A stretch of 64,000 nt of DNA from an uncultured Ruminiclostridium sp. (GTDB taxonomy: Bacteria > Bacillota > Clostridia > Oscillospirales > Ruminococcaceae), in NCBI GenBank assembly GCA_947630175.1, contig CANRGJ010000012.1, forward strand, positions 1-64,000. The letters are read 5' to 3'. A program made the position numbers and the translations under genes. Positions 28,268 to 36,362 of this stretch are shown here, in pieces. Position 1 is the stretch's first letter. The number at the start of each line of letters is the position of its first letter. The notes beneath the pieces were generated by a model. It saw only the letters and a program-made list of their open reading frames with translations. It ran no database searches and was not told where the DNA came from.

Positions 28268-28296
28268 ATGATAGCACAAATGTTTTGCTTTGTCAA
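28268..28296 (-). promoter_or_regulatory. Promoter of the T-box/cimA operon
   Basis: TTGACA (28296-28291), 17 bases, TATCAT (28273-28268) on the minus strand, directly before the T-box leader. Confidence 0.8.
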
Positions 28297-28335
28297 GATA
28301 TTTCACTGAATTTTTACTTTTGTGAAGCTGAAAAA

Positions 28336-28364
28336 TTGACATAATTTTGCCAAGGTGGTAAAAT
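28336..28364 (+). promoter_or_regulatory. Promoter of the small toxin-like gene
   Basis: TTGACA (28336-28341), 17 bases, TAAAAT (28359-28364). Predicted start of RNA about 28370-28372, at the 5' arm of a hairpin. Confidence 0.8.
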
Positions 28365-28367
28365 TAT

Positions 28368-28396
28368 CCTGTCGGCAAGTCCATATCTCCGACAGG
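28368..28396 (+). promoter_or_regulatory. 5' hairpin next to the ribosome binding site
   Basis: CCTGTCGG (28368-28375) and CCGACAGG (28389-28396) form an 8-base stem whose right arm runs into the AGGAGGAGG ribosome binding site (28394-28402). This would limit translation of the peptide, as in type I toxin mRNAs. If RNA starts near 28371, the stem shortens to about 6 bases. Confidence 0.65.
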
Positions 28397-28413
28397 AGGA
28401 GGTGAAAACTGTC

Positions 28414-28509
28414 GTGAACTACATACTTTCTTTTTTATTGCCTGTCGCAGCACGCATAATAGGTTATTTTGTGTGCAAGTGGCTTGACAGGCATAATGCC
28501 GACAAGTAA
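28414..28509 (+). CDS. Fst/Ldr-like small hydrophobic peptide, putative type I toxin
   Basis: 31 residues from GTG at 28414 (AGGAGGAGG about 11 bases upstream) to TAA at 28507-28509. It begins MNYILSFLLPVAARIIG, continues through a single membrane span with a central Pro, and ends CKWLDRHNADK. This is the shape of Fst/Ldr-type toxins: about 30 residues, one transmembrane helix with a Pro in the first half, then W-L-D and a charged tail. The in-frame GTG at 28402 is less likely because it overlaps the ribosome binding site. Its own promoter, 5' hairpin, shared terminator and convergent antisense promoter support a type I toxin-antitoxin locus. Toxicity is inferred, not shown. Confidence 0.7.
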   Translation: MNYILSFLLPVAARIIGYFVCKWLDRHNADK

Positions 28510-28514
28510 AGCCC

Positions 28515-28595
28515 AAAAGAATACCCCCGAAGTGGCAGCTTCGGGGGTATTCGCTTTTTAGGTGAAAACCTGGGATTACATACTTTCCTTTGTTG
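28515..28595 (-). ncRNA. Putative antisense antitoxin RNA (par RNA II-like)
   Basis: A consensus promoter on the minus strand fires toward the toxin gene. The RNA would start near 28595, run about 80 bases and end at the shared terminator (GAATACCCCCGAAG stem followed by TTTT at 28518-28515). It contains complements of two direct repeats that also occur around the toxin ribosome binding site and start: AGGTGAAAAC (28400-28409 and 28560-28569) and TACATACTTTC (28420-28430 and 28577-28587). This is the layout of the enterococcal pAD1 par locus. Confidence 0.7.
28519..28558. terminator. Bidirectional terminator shared by toxin and antisense RNA
   Basis: GAATACCCCCGAAG (28519-28532), a six-base loop, CTTCGGGGGTATTC (28539-28552), followed by GCTTTTT on the plus strand and TTTT on the minus strand. 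Confidence 0.9.
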
Positions 28596-28600
28596 AGATG

Positions 28601-28629
28601 ATTATAACACAACGTTAACGTTTTGTCAA
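28601..28629 (-). promoter_or_regulatory. Promoter of the antisense RNA
   Basis: TTGACA (28629-28624), 17 bases, TATAAT (28606-28601) on the minus strand: a perfect consensus promoter with no open reading frame downstream. Confidence 0.85.
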
Positions 28630-28659
28630 CCGATTTTACAAAATCTTTTATTGTCGCCT

Positions 28660-29841
28660 TTATTCCTCCAGCGCTTTCAGCAGCTCCTCCGCCTTATCCC
28701 TTTGCTCCCACTTTACGCCAAGCTCCTCCCGACCCATATGACCGTAAGCGGAAAGGGCGGCGTACTGGGGCTTTCTCAGCTGAAGTTCCTCGATTATAGC
28801 GGCGGGGCGCAGGTCGAACACCTTTTTCACCGCCTCTTCTATTTTTTCAGCGGGGTACTTTCCAGTGCCGAAGGTATCAATAGTCAGCGCAACGGAAACA
28901 GGCTTCGCCACGCCGATGGCGTAGGCGAGCTGTACCTCACAGCGCCTTGCAAGTCCTGCGGCAACGATATTTTTTGCAACATATCTTGCGGCGTAAGCGG
29001 CGGAGCGATCCACCTTCGTGGGATCCTTCCCCGAAAATGCGCCGCCGCCGTGACGGGCGTAGCCGCCGTAGGTGTCAACGATTATCTTCCTGCCTGTAAG
29101 ACCGCTGTCCCCCTGCGGCCCGCCGATAACAAAGCGACCCGTGGGATTTATGAAAATGTTTGTTTTCTCGTCCAGCAGACCTGCGGGAATAACGGGCTTT
29201 ATCACCTTTTCGATAACGTCCGATCTTATCTGCTCAAGCTGTGCGCTTTCCTTGTGCTGGGTGGAGATCACCACCGTATCAACGCGAACAGGCTTGTCGT
29301 CCTCGTATTCCACTGTTACCTGGGATTTTCCGTCGGGGAGCAGGTAGGGTATCTCCCCACTCTTCCTGCAATCCGCAAGCCTTTTTGCCAGCTTGTGGGC
29401 AAGGGAAATAGGCAAGGGCATAAGCTCAGGCGTTTCATCGCAGGCGTAGCCGAACATCATACCCTGATCCCCTGCGCCTATATCCAGCTTGTTCTCCTCT
29501 CTCCCCTCAAGGGCGTTGTCGACCCCCATAGCTATGTCTGGGGACTGCTCGTCTATTGAGGTGATAACTGCGCAGGTGTTGCAGTCAAAGCCGTAGGTGG
29601 CGTTGTCATAGCCTATCTCCCTGACGGCGTTCCTCACTATCTTGGGGATATCCACGTATCCCTTTGTGGTTATCTCTCCCATTACCAGTACCATTCCCGT
29701 GGTGGTGCAGGTCTCGCAGGCGACGCGGCTCATAGGGTCCTGCTCCAGCAGGGCGTCAAGTATGCTGTCGCTTATCCTGTCGCAAATTTTATCGGGATGC
29801 CCCTCCGTAACGCTTTCGGAGGTAAAAAGACGCTTTGACAT
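28660..29841 (-). CDS. metK: S-adenosylmethionine synthetase
   Basis: 393 residues, the standard size. Makes SAM from methionine and ATP. Signatures: [19 protein letters not shown] (N-terminal metal/ATP site), [15 protein letters not shown], and [19 protein letters not shown] (P-loop-like). Start at 29841 with AAAGGAA upstream. It stands alone behind a SAM-I riboswitch. The antisense RNA of the toxin locus starts about 65 bases beyond its stop codon and runs in the same direction, so read-through from metK could reach it. Confidence 0.98.
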   Translation of the reverse strand: MSKRLFTSESVTEGHPDKICDRISDSILDALLEQDPMSRVACETCTTTGMVLVMGEITTKGYVDIPKIVRNAVREIGYDNATYGFDCNTCAVITSIDEQSPDIAMGVDNALEGREENKLDIGAGDQGMMFGYACDETPELMPLPISLAHKLAKRLADCRKSGEIPYLLPDGKSQVTVEYEDDKPVRVDTVVISTQHKESAQLEQIRSDVIEKVIKPVIPAGLLDEKTNIFINPTGRFVIGGPQGDSGLTGRKIIVDTYGGYARHGGGAFSGKDPTKVDRSAAYAARYVAKNIVAAGLARRCEVQLAYAIGVAKPVSVALTIDTFGTGKYPAEKIEEAVKKVFDLRPAAIIEELQLRKPQYAALSAYGHMGREELGVKWEQRDKAEELLKALEE

Positions 29842-29871
29842 AATATTTTTTCCTTTCGTGCTTCAGGCAAA

Positions 29872-30013
29872 ATAAAAAGCCCCCTCAGGGGGCTTGAATT
29901 TTCAACGCCCCTCATCTTCCGCCTTTCGGCGCAGGAAGTAGCACCATTTCCGCATTTTGCGGAGGGTTGCTGCAGCGTCCCAGGGCCTGTCCCTCGGCTG
30001 CTCTTGATAAGGT
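29872..30013 (-). promoter_or_regulatory. SAM-I (S-box) riboswitch of metK
   Basis: Minus strand: CTTATCAAGAGCAGCCGAGG then GACAGGCCCTGGGACGCTGC and AGCAACC, with the P4-type hairpin and a GATGAGGG closing strand. These are the conserved blocks of the S-box aptamer. The terminator AAGCCCCC-TGAG-GGGGCTTTTT (29895-29872) follows. High SAM should stop transcription of metK. Confidence 0.93.
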
Positions 30014-30019
30014 AAATAT

Positions 30020-30048
30020 ATAATAGCACAATTATATCTGCTTGTCAA
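30020..30048 (-). promoter_or_regulatory. Promoter of the SAM riboswitch/metK
   Basis: TTGACA (30048-30043), 17 bases, TATTAT (30025-30020), placed immediately after the stop of yifB. Confidence 0.8.
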
Positions 30049-30050
30049 TA

Positions 30051-31571
30051 TCACTGCCAGTATTTCCTGTCAAGTGAACGGTACTGCACCGCTTTGCTGA
30101 TATGTCTGCGGCTGATTATCTCTTCTCCGTCAAGGTCAGCCACCGTTCTCGCTACCTTTAATATCCTGTCATACGCTCTCGCTGAAAGCCCCAGATTGTC
30201 AAAGGTGCTTTGGAGGAATTTTTCGGCGGAGTCGTCCAGCGGGCAGTATTCCCTTAATTTTGACGGCGGAATCTCGCCGTTAAAGAGGATATCCGTCCCT
30301 GCAAAGCGTTTTCTTTGCAGTTCTCTCGCCTTTTCGATATTCTCCCTCATCTGGGCGGAGGAAAGTCCCTTTTCGTCGGAGCGAAGCTCGGAATAGCTCA
30401 CCTTTCCCACCTCTATCTGGATATCTATCCTGTCAAGGACGGGACGGCTTATCTTCCCAAGATATTTTGTTATCATGGCGGGAGTGCAGGTGCATTTTCC
30501 CTCGCTGCCGTAATTCCCGCAGGGGCAGGGGTTCATTGCCGCAGTAAGCATGGTCTTGCAGGGGAAAGAGGCTTTTCCCTGAGCGCGGGTTATGACTATC
30601 CGCCTGTCCTCCAACGGCTGACGCAAGGTTTCAAGCACGTCGCGGCGAAATTCGGGCAGCTCGTCAAGGAATAAAACTCCGTTGTGGGCAAGGCTTATCT
30701 CTCCCGGCATAGGCGTTTTTCCTCCGCCGATTATCCCCACGGCAGAGGCGGTATGGCTCACCGCCCTGAACGGTCGGGAAGTGACAAAAGGCGCTTTTCC
30801 GTCCAACATTCCCGCCACGGAGTAAACGGAGGTAGTCTCAATGCTCTCCTCAAAGGTCATAGGCGGGAGTATGCCGGGGATACGCTTTGCCAGCATACTT
30901 TTTCCCGAGCCGGGAGGACCTATCATCAGCAGATTGTGAAAGCCTGCGGCGGCGGTCTGTATCGCCGTCTTTATGTTTTCCTGTCCCTTTACGTCCGCAA
31001 AGTCGGCGGCTTTGGAATAGCAGCTGTCGTCAGGTATGTAGGGCGGAGCAGGGGTCAGCTTTTCCCCGCCGTTCAGCAGGGCGGCGAGGTGAGCGACGCT
31101 CTTTACGCCGTACACGTTTATTCCCCTAACCAAAGACGCCTCTTTAACGTTTATTTCAGGGAGGAAAAGGTGTTTTATGCCCTGTTCCTTTGCTGACGCC
31201 GCCATTGGCAGAACGCCGTTCGTTCCCGCAAGCTCGCCTGACAGTGAAAGTTCGCCGATAAAGGCGGAATTGTCAGGCGGCGGTTGTACCTCGCCCATTG
31301 AGATAAGCAGACTCACCAGTATTGGAAAGTCGTAGGCAGAGCCACTCTTTTTCACGTCGGCAGGAGAAAGATTCACCGTCACCCTGTATTTTCCTGCGTC
31401 GAAGCCCGAATTTCCCAAAGCGGCAAGTACGCGCTGACGGCTCTCCTGAACGGAAGCGTCGCCAAGTCCGCTTATTTTGAAATCGGGAGTGCCCTTTTCA
31501 ACGCTGTTTTCCACCAGGACCGCAAAGGCTTTCAGCCCGTTAAGCCCCAGAGAGTTGACTTTTGCAAACAT
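30051..31571 (-). CDS. YifB/ComM-family AAA+ ATPase
   Basis: 506 residues, the usual length. The N-terminal third has the Lon-S5-like domain (GLNGLKAFAVLVENSV, SGLGDASVQESRQRVLAAL). The magnesium-chelatase-like AAA+ domain follows, with Walker A GPPGSGKSMLAKRIPGILP, Walker B LFLDELPEF and a Cys-rich insertion (MNPCPCGNYGSEGKCTC). ComM, the best-known relative, is a branch-migration helicase used in natural transformation; whether that applies here is not known. Neighbours do not suggest competence. Confidence 0.94.
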   Translation of the reverse strand: MFAKVNSLGLNGLKAFAVLVENSVEKGTPDFKISGLGDASVQESRQRVLAALGNSGFDAGKYRVTVNLSPADVKKSGSAYDFPILVSLLISMGEVQPPPDNSAFIGELSLSGELAGTNGVLPMAASAKEQGIKHLFLPEINVKEASLVRGINVYGVKSVAHLAALLNGGEKLTPAPPYIPDDSCYSKAADFADVKGQENIKTAIQTAAAGFHNLLMIGPPGSGKSMLAKRIPGILPPMTFEESIETTSVYSVAGMLDGKAPFVTSRPFRAVSHTASAVGIIGGGKTPMPGEISLAHNGVLFLDELPEFRRDVLETLRQPLEDRRIVITRAQGKASFPCKTMLTAAMNPCPCGNYGSEGKCTCTPAMITKYLGKISRPVLDRIDIQIEVGKVSYSELRSDEKGLSSAQMRENIEKARELQRKRFAGTDILFNGEIPPSKLREYCPLDDSAEKFLQSTFDNLGLSARAYDRILKVARTVADLDGEEIISRRHISKAVQYRSLDRKYWQ

Positions 31572-31586
31572 ATCTTCTCCTCGGCG

Positions 31587-32525
31587 TCAGTAGCTGAAGC
31601 TGCTTCCGCCCACAAATTCTCTTATAATAGAGCTTGACGGAATTATTTCGGGGGAAAGGGGAGTTATCTCCGACAGAAAATCCTTCAGCTCCAGAACTGT
31701 ATCGTAAAGCTCAAAGCGGGGGCTGACCTTTTCCAGCTCCTCCAGCAGAAAATATCCGTACGCCGCCGCCTCATAGGACATAAAGGTGTCAATATCCATA
31801 TGTGCGGCGCCCTTGTAGGGCATAATGTACCGCTGTTCCCCAAGCTGGACCGAGTCGAAAGCGGAAATGACCTCCTCCGTGCTTTTCCCTCTGAACAGCC
31901 TGTCCCGCATAAGGCGGCGCAAAAGCCTTATCTTTTCAGGGTGGAGCAGACGTTTCCCCATAGAAAGGCGGGTCCGCACACTGACGTAAAGGCAAAGGGC
32001 GTTGTCGTCAACCGCCCCCGTGATATCGGGATTAAGGGCGTGTATGCCCTCGAAGATGACTGCCTCGCCCTCTTGCCTGCGGTACTTGACGCCCTCTCTC
32101 CTGCTCTGGTCGGCAAAGCTGAACTGAGGGACGGTCACCTCCTCACAGCGGAGAAATCGCTCCATATGCTCTGCCAAAAGCTCTATATCTAACCTTTCGG
32201 GGGATTCCAGATCTATGTCCTCTTTTTCATGCTCCTGCAAATGGTCAAGTGGCAGAAAATAGTTGTCAAGAGATATTACGGTGGCGCCCTGTCCCCGCTG
32301 GGTCAGCATTGCTTTCAGCCGCATTGCGGTGGTGGTCTTTCCGCTTCCCGACGGACCTGACATAAGAACGATAGGCTTATCTTCTATCCTTTCGCTCATC
32401 ACGCGGGCGACAGCCTCAAGCTGCTCCCTGTAATGCTCCTCAGCGCGCTCCACCTCCTGCGCAGGACCTTCCGCAAGGCGGCGGTTAAGCTCTTTTACCG
32501 GCAGTATCTTCATATTACCAGTCAT
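31587..32525 (-). CDS. Uridine-kinase-like nucleoside kinase
   Basis: About 312 residues. The P-loop GPSGSGKTTTAMRL is near residue 57, with VISLDNYFLP, the base-binding and lid segments LYVSVRTRLSMGKRLLHPEKIRLLRRLMRD, and IFEGIHALNP. It belongs to the PRK/uridine kinase family, in the Firmicute type with a helical N-terminal extension. Substrate not assigned. Starts are possible at 32525 or 32513; both overlap or touch the upstream HAD gene stop (32515), so the pair is cotranslated. Confidence 0.88.
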   Translation of the reverse strand: MTGNMKILPVKELNRRLAEGPAQEVERAEEHYREQLEAVARVMSERIEDKPIVLMSGPSGSGKTTTAMRLKAMLTQRGQGATVISLDNYFLPLDHLQEHEKEDIDLESPERLDIELLAEHMERFLRCEEVTVPQFSFADQSRREGVKYRRQEGEAVIFEGIHALNPDITGAVDDNALCLYVSVRTRLSMGKRLLHPEKIRLLRRLMRDRLFRGKSTEEVISAFDSVQLGEQRYIMPYKGAAHMDIDTFMSYEAAAYGYFLLEELEKVSPRFELYDTVLELKDFLSEITPLSPEIIPSSSIIREFVGGSSFSY

Positions 32526-33189
32526 ATACCTCAAAGGGAGCAGTCTCCAGCACGCCTATGACCCCGAGCAGGTCGCTGCATTTTCTGTAGATCAGCTTCC
32601 AAAGCTCTTTTGTGGGAGGAGTGAGGTCGGGTATCATAACCGTGTATGCTCCCGCGTCGTGGGCGGAAATAATGCCGTTGGGCGAATCCTCGATGGCAAG
32701 ACACTGCTTTGGCTTAAGTCCCAGCCTTTCAGCAGTGTAGAAGTAAATGTCGGGCTTAGGCTTTCCATGCTCCACGCAGGGACCGCAGCAGATAGCGTCA
32801 AAACGCTTTTCCAGCCCTGACGACTGGAGATAGGTGGTCGCCCTGTCAAAATCCGTGGAGGTGGCTATCGCCTTTTTGTAGCCGTTCCTGTCAAGATAAT
32901 CCAGAAGAATATCAAGGTACGGCTTTGTTTTCAGCCCGTTCTCCTCGATATAATCCTCCATAAGGTCTATCCTGCGGGCTCTCACCTTGCGGTAGTTAAA
33001 GCCGTCGCCGAACCATTCCTTAAGCATAGGCTCAGCGTAACGCTTGGCAAGGCTCCTAAGCTTGAGCGCCTGTTCCGTCGTCATTGGAAATCCGAAATCG
33101 TTTGCCGCCTGGCACCAAAATCGGGTAAGCAAAGGCTCGGTGTCAAAAATAACGCCGTCCATATCGAATACAACTGCCTGTATGTCCAT
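32515..33189 (-). CDS. HAD-family sugar phosphatase/phosphoglucomutase-like protein
   Basis: 224 residues with HAD motif I FDMDGVIFDTEPLLTRF, motif II IATSTDFDRA, motif III KPKPDIYFYTAERLG (HGKPKPD) and motif IV AIEDSPNGIISAHDAG. The C1-type cap helices place it with beta-phosphoglucomutase-like phosphatases. The residues that decide mutase versus phosphatase are not clear enough to choose. First gene of a two-gene operon with the kinase. Confidence 0.9.
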   Translation of the reverse strand: MDIQAVVFDMDGVIFDTEPLLTRFWCQAANDFGFPMTTEQALKLRSLAKRYAEPMLKEWFGDGFNYRKVRARRIDLMEDYIEENGLKTKPYLDILLDYLDRNGYKKAIATSTDFDRATTYLQSSGLEKRFDAICCGPCVEHGKPKPDIYFYTAERLGLKPKQCLAIEDSPNGIISAHDAGAYTVMIPDLTPPTKELWKLIYRKCSDLLGVIGVLETAPFEVYDW

Positions 33190-33247
33190 ATGATGCCGTC
33201 CTTTCTTTTAAAAAACCGAATACGGTGATTTGTCTTTTAGTTATTAC

Positions 33248-33276
33248 ATTGTAACATATTTAAATAAACTTTGCAA
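33248..33276 (-). promoter_or_regulatory. Promoter of the HAD-kinase operon
   Basis: TTGCAA, 17 bases, TACAAT on the minus strand, about 60 bases before the start codon. Confidence 0.6.
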
Positions 33277-33729
33277 GAGAAAACAAAAAAGTTCCCATTT
33301 AATTTTTTCGGATTTTTACGGCGCTGTGGCGGCGCATAATAAAATCCTAAGTATTGCAAAATTATTTTAAAAAACGTTACAACAGGAAAAATTATAAAAA
33401 ATAGATGATTTTTCCAGAAATAAAAATGCTTTAAAGATTTAAGAGGGTATACTTTTTATTTTTTGAAGAAATGCGGCGTTATTGCAAATTTTTATAAAAT
33501 TTTCTGCCGTGATTTTCGGGTTAAGGCGGTGCAGTCAGGCGTGGATTTTTGCTCTATGACAATATTTGTCGTTTTCGGAAATTTTGGGAAAGTATTTGCT
33601 CCGCAAACGCAGACCGTTATAGGGAAATACGGAGTTTTTCGGGGTCCTGAAACGGTTCGGCGGCGATAGCGACGGGAAAAATTTACAGCGGATCCTGAAA
33701 AAATTAACGAAAAATTTTGCTTTTGTATG

Positions 33730-33758
33730 TTGACTTTTGGGCCGCCTTGCTTTATAAT
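33730..33758 (+). promoter_or_regulatory. Promoter of the glycan locus
   Basis: TTGACT (33730-33735), 17 bases, TATAAT (33753-33758). The glf start follows about 100 bases later, leaving a leader with repeated TTAAC/GTTAA words. Confidence 0.8.
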
Positions 33759-33855
33759 ACTATCAGTATGTTTTCGTTAAATATGAAATTAACGCAATTT
33801 TATGTTTTCTTGATTTCGTTAATTGTAAAATTAACGAAAGAAACGGAGGAAGTTT

Positions 33856-34956
33856 ATGATCTACGATTATCTGATAGTCGGCGCAGGACTGTTCGGTGCG
33901 GTATTCGCATACGAGGCGGGAAAGAAAGGCAAAACCTGCCTTGTGATTGACAAACGCCCCAACGTAGCGGGCAACATCTACACCGAGCAAGTCGAGGGCA
34001 TAAACGTCCACAAATACGGCGCGCATATTTTCCATACATCAAATAAAGAAGTATGGGATTATGTTAACCAGTTTGCAGAATTTAACAACTATATCAACTC
34101 CCCCGTCGCCTCATATAAGGACGAGCTATACAATCTGCCCTTTAATATGAACACATTCAGCAAAATGTGGAATATCAAAACCCCTGCTGAGGCTAAAGCG
34201 AAGATAGCCGAGCAGATTGCGGAACTTGATATAGACGAACCTCAGAACCTTGAGGAGCAGGCTCTAAAACTGGTCGGCACCGACGTTTACGAAAAGCTTG
34301 TTAAAAGCTACACCGAAAAGCAGTGGGGCCGCCCCTGTAATGAATTGCCCGCCTTTATAATCAAACGTTTACCTCTCCGTTTCCGTTTCGACAACAACTA
34401 CTTCAGCGACAGATACCAAGGCATACCAATCGGAGGCTACACTCAAATCATTGAGAAAATGCTGGAAAAAGCAGAAGTGAAGCTGAACACGGACTATTTT
34501 GAATTTATCAAAGAAAATCCAAATATTGCCAAGAAAACCGTTTACACAGGCGCAATAGACGAGTTCTTCGGCTTTAAGTTAGGCGCCCTTGAATATCGTT
34601 CTGTAAGATTTGAAACTGAGATTTTGGACACAGACAACTATCAGGGCAACGCAGTTGTGAATTACACCGCCGCAGACGTTCCTTACACAAGAATAATCGA
34701 ACATAAACACTTCGAGTTCGGCGAACAGCCGAAAACCGTAATCAGCCGTGAATATTCGGCTGAGTGGAAACCGGGAGTTGAGCCTTACTACCCTGTAAAC
34801 AACGTAAAGAATAACACCCTCTACGAGCAGTACAGAAAGTTAGCCGACGAGCGCAAAGACGTTATCTTCGGCGGAAGACTGGGACTATACAAGTATTTGG
34901 ATATGGATAAGGTGATCGCTCTGGCACTGGAAACAGTTAAGAAAGAGTTATGCTGA
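33856..34956 (+). CDS. glf: UDP-galactopyranose mutase
   Basis: 366 residues, the bacterial norm. Converts UDP-galactopyranose to UDP-galactofuranose using reduced FAD. The dinucleotide-binding start DYLIVGAGLFGAVFAYE and FAD-contact VIDKRPNVAGN are present, as are the KYGAHIFHTSN, EKLVKSYTEKQWGRP and SREYSAEW segments that line the active site. First gene of the glycan locus; the stop overlaps the start of the first galactofuranosyltransferase-like gene by seven bases. Confidence 0.97.
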   Translation: MIYDYLIVGAGLFGAVFAYEAGKKGKTCLVIDKRPNVAGNIYTEQVEGINVHKYGAHIFHTSNKEVWDYVNQFAEFNNYINSPVASYKDELYNLPFNMNTFSKMWNIKTPAEAKAKIAEQIAELDIDEPQNLEEQALKLVGTDVYEKLVKSYTEKQWGRPCNELPAFIIKRLPLRFRFDNNYFSDRYQGIPIGGYTQIIEKMLEKAEVKLNTDYFEFIKENPNIAKKTVYTGAIDEFFGFKLGALEYRSVRFETEILDTDNYQGNAVVNYTAADVPYTRIIEHKHFEFGEQPKTVISREYSAEWKPGVEPYYPVNNVKNNTLYEQYRKLADERKDVIFGGRLGLYKYLDMDKVIALALETVKKELC

Positions 34957-36362
34957 AATGGTTTGATTTAGCAACAAAGCCAAGGCTTGAGGGAACGGAA
35001 GGACTGTATTTCCGCAGGACTGAGCAGGGTCTGGACTTCAACACATACTTCAACTACATTCCATACGAAAAGCTAAAAAAATACACAAAGGTAAGCGATG
35101 TAAGAACAGAAAACAATTCTGTTTTCGTGGAATGCGAAGATCCTGCAAAAGTAAGCTGCGCCATAATTTTCTGCACCTACAAGCGTGAGCAATATATTCT
35201 GAAAAATGTACGATATCTGTCACAAAACTTAAAGCTCCATTCAGAGCTTAATTGCAAAATCATAGTTGTAGACAATGCAAAAACTCTTTCACAAAGTGAC
35301 TTTCCAGAAGAAGTTATACTGATACCCAACGTCAACAACGGCGGCAGCGGCGGGTTCAGAAAAGGAATGGAAGCTGCTTGCGAAATTGGCGGTTTTACCC
35401 ACATTCTTCTAATGGACGATGACGTAGAAATAGAGTTTGTTTCAATACAAAAGCTGCTGAATTTTCTGAAATTCTTGAAGCCTGAATGCAGCGATATTTC
35501 GGTCGCAGGCTCAATGCTGTTTATGGACAAGCCTACATATCAGTTTGAAGCGGGCGGACATTTCAGCGAGAATGGCAAGCAAAAAGGTTTCGGGCATTAT
35601 ATTGATTTGACCCAAGAGAAAAATCTATTCCTTAACGAGCAGGAAAACGATATCAATTACGGCGGCTGGTGGTTTATGTGTATGCCCAGCAAATACGCTG
35701 AACAAGGTCAATTTCCCCTGCCGTTCTTTATGAAGTATGACGACGTGGAGTATGCTCTGCGTTGCAAGCAAAAAATCATTACTCTCAACGGCGTGGGGAT
35801 ATGGCACGAAAAATTCGAGAGCAAATACAATTCCGCCGCCGAGTATTACAACACCCGCAACTACCTGCATTTGTGCAGCTTGCACTGCAAGGGATTCACT
35901 CCGAAGAAAGCGCTGAAATTTGCAAAAAAGCAGATGAAAGCAAAGCAAAAACGCCAGCAGTATCAAATGGCACAGGCAGTTCAACAAGGTTATGAGGATT
36001 ATCTGAAAGGACTTGACTATCTGCAAACCCTTGACGCCGAGCAAAATCATAAAGAAATTTCCAAACTGAACTATAAATATCTCACATATGATGAAATAGA
36101 AAACCAATGCGGAATACGTCCCGCAGACAACACCTTTTATCCTCCCCCGTGGATAAAAAAGCTGCCCTTGGCACTGCTTCCCAAAAAGTACGTATTAACG
36201 GATATATTTTACGACAAGCCCATTCAGTATTTCGCCGCAAAATACGCCATACACTGCGACAGTAAAAACAATAGAGGATATATCACAGAAAAGCGGCTCG
36301 CAAAGCAAAAAAATATAAAAGAGAGGTCAGACAATGGTTTCAAATTCCCAAACGACAGTTGA
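34950..36362 (+). CDS. GlfT2-like galactofuranosyltransferase (GT2), copy 1
   Basis: 470 residues. An N-terminal beta domain (about 1-70) precedes a GT-A domain with IIFCTYKREQYILKN, the substrate loop NNGGSGGFRKGMEAA and the metal-binding LLMDDDVEIEF (DDD). Further on lies IWHEKFESKYNSAAEYYNTRN, which matches the His region of mycobacterial GlfT2. The protein ends with a helical region. It should use UDP-galactofuranose, consistent with glf next door. It overlaps the following gene by 29 bases. Confidence 0.9.
   Translation: MLKWFDLATKPRLEGTEGLYFRRTEQGLDFNTYFNYIPYEKLKKYTKVSDVRTENNSVFVECEDPAKVSCAIIFCTYKREQYILKNVRYLSQNLKLHSELNCKIIVVDNAKTLSQSDFPEEVILIPNVNNGGSGGFRKGMEAACEIGGFTHILLMDDDVEIEFVSIQKLLNFLKFLKPECSDISVAGSMLFMDKPTYQFEAGGHFSENGKQKGFGHYIDLTQEKNLFLNEQENDINYGGWWFMCMPSKYAEQGQFPLPFFMKYDDVEYALRCKQKIITLNGVGIWHEKFESKYNSAAEYYNTRNYLHLCSLHCKGFTPKKALKFAKKQMKAKQKRQQYQMAQAVQQGYEDYLKGLDYLQTLDAEQNHKEISKLNYKYLTYDEIENQCGIRPADNTFYPPPWIKKLPLALLPKKYVLTDIFYDKPIQYFAAKYAIHCDSKNNRGYITEKRLAKQKNIKERSDNGFKFPNDS

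Larger units (their letters stand above)
33190..33855. other. AT-rich divergent spacer before the glycan locus
   Basis: About 665 bases. It holds the divergent promoters at 33248-33276 (minus) and 33730-33758 (plus). Between them is A/T-rich sequence with several GTTAA/TTAAC words just before glf, including ATTAACGCAA and AAATTAACGAAAG, that may be a regulator site. No reading frame looks like protein and no known riboswitch was recognised. Confidence 0.55.

Noticed and set aside
28364-28612. 82-residue frame opposite the toxin
   Set aside because: It overlaps the antisense RNA and both stems of the terminator and has no start signal; the non-coding RNA reading is better supported.
33463-33669. 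68-residue frame in the spacer before glf
   Set aside because: AT-rich, no ribosome binding site, no recognisable sequence.
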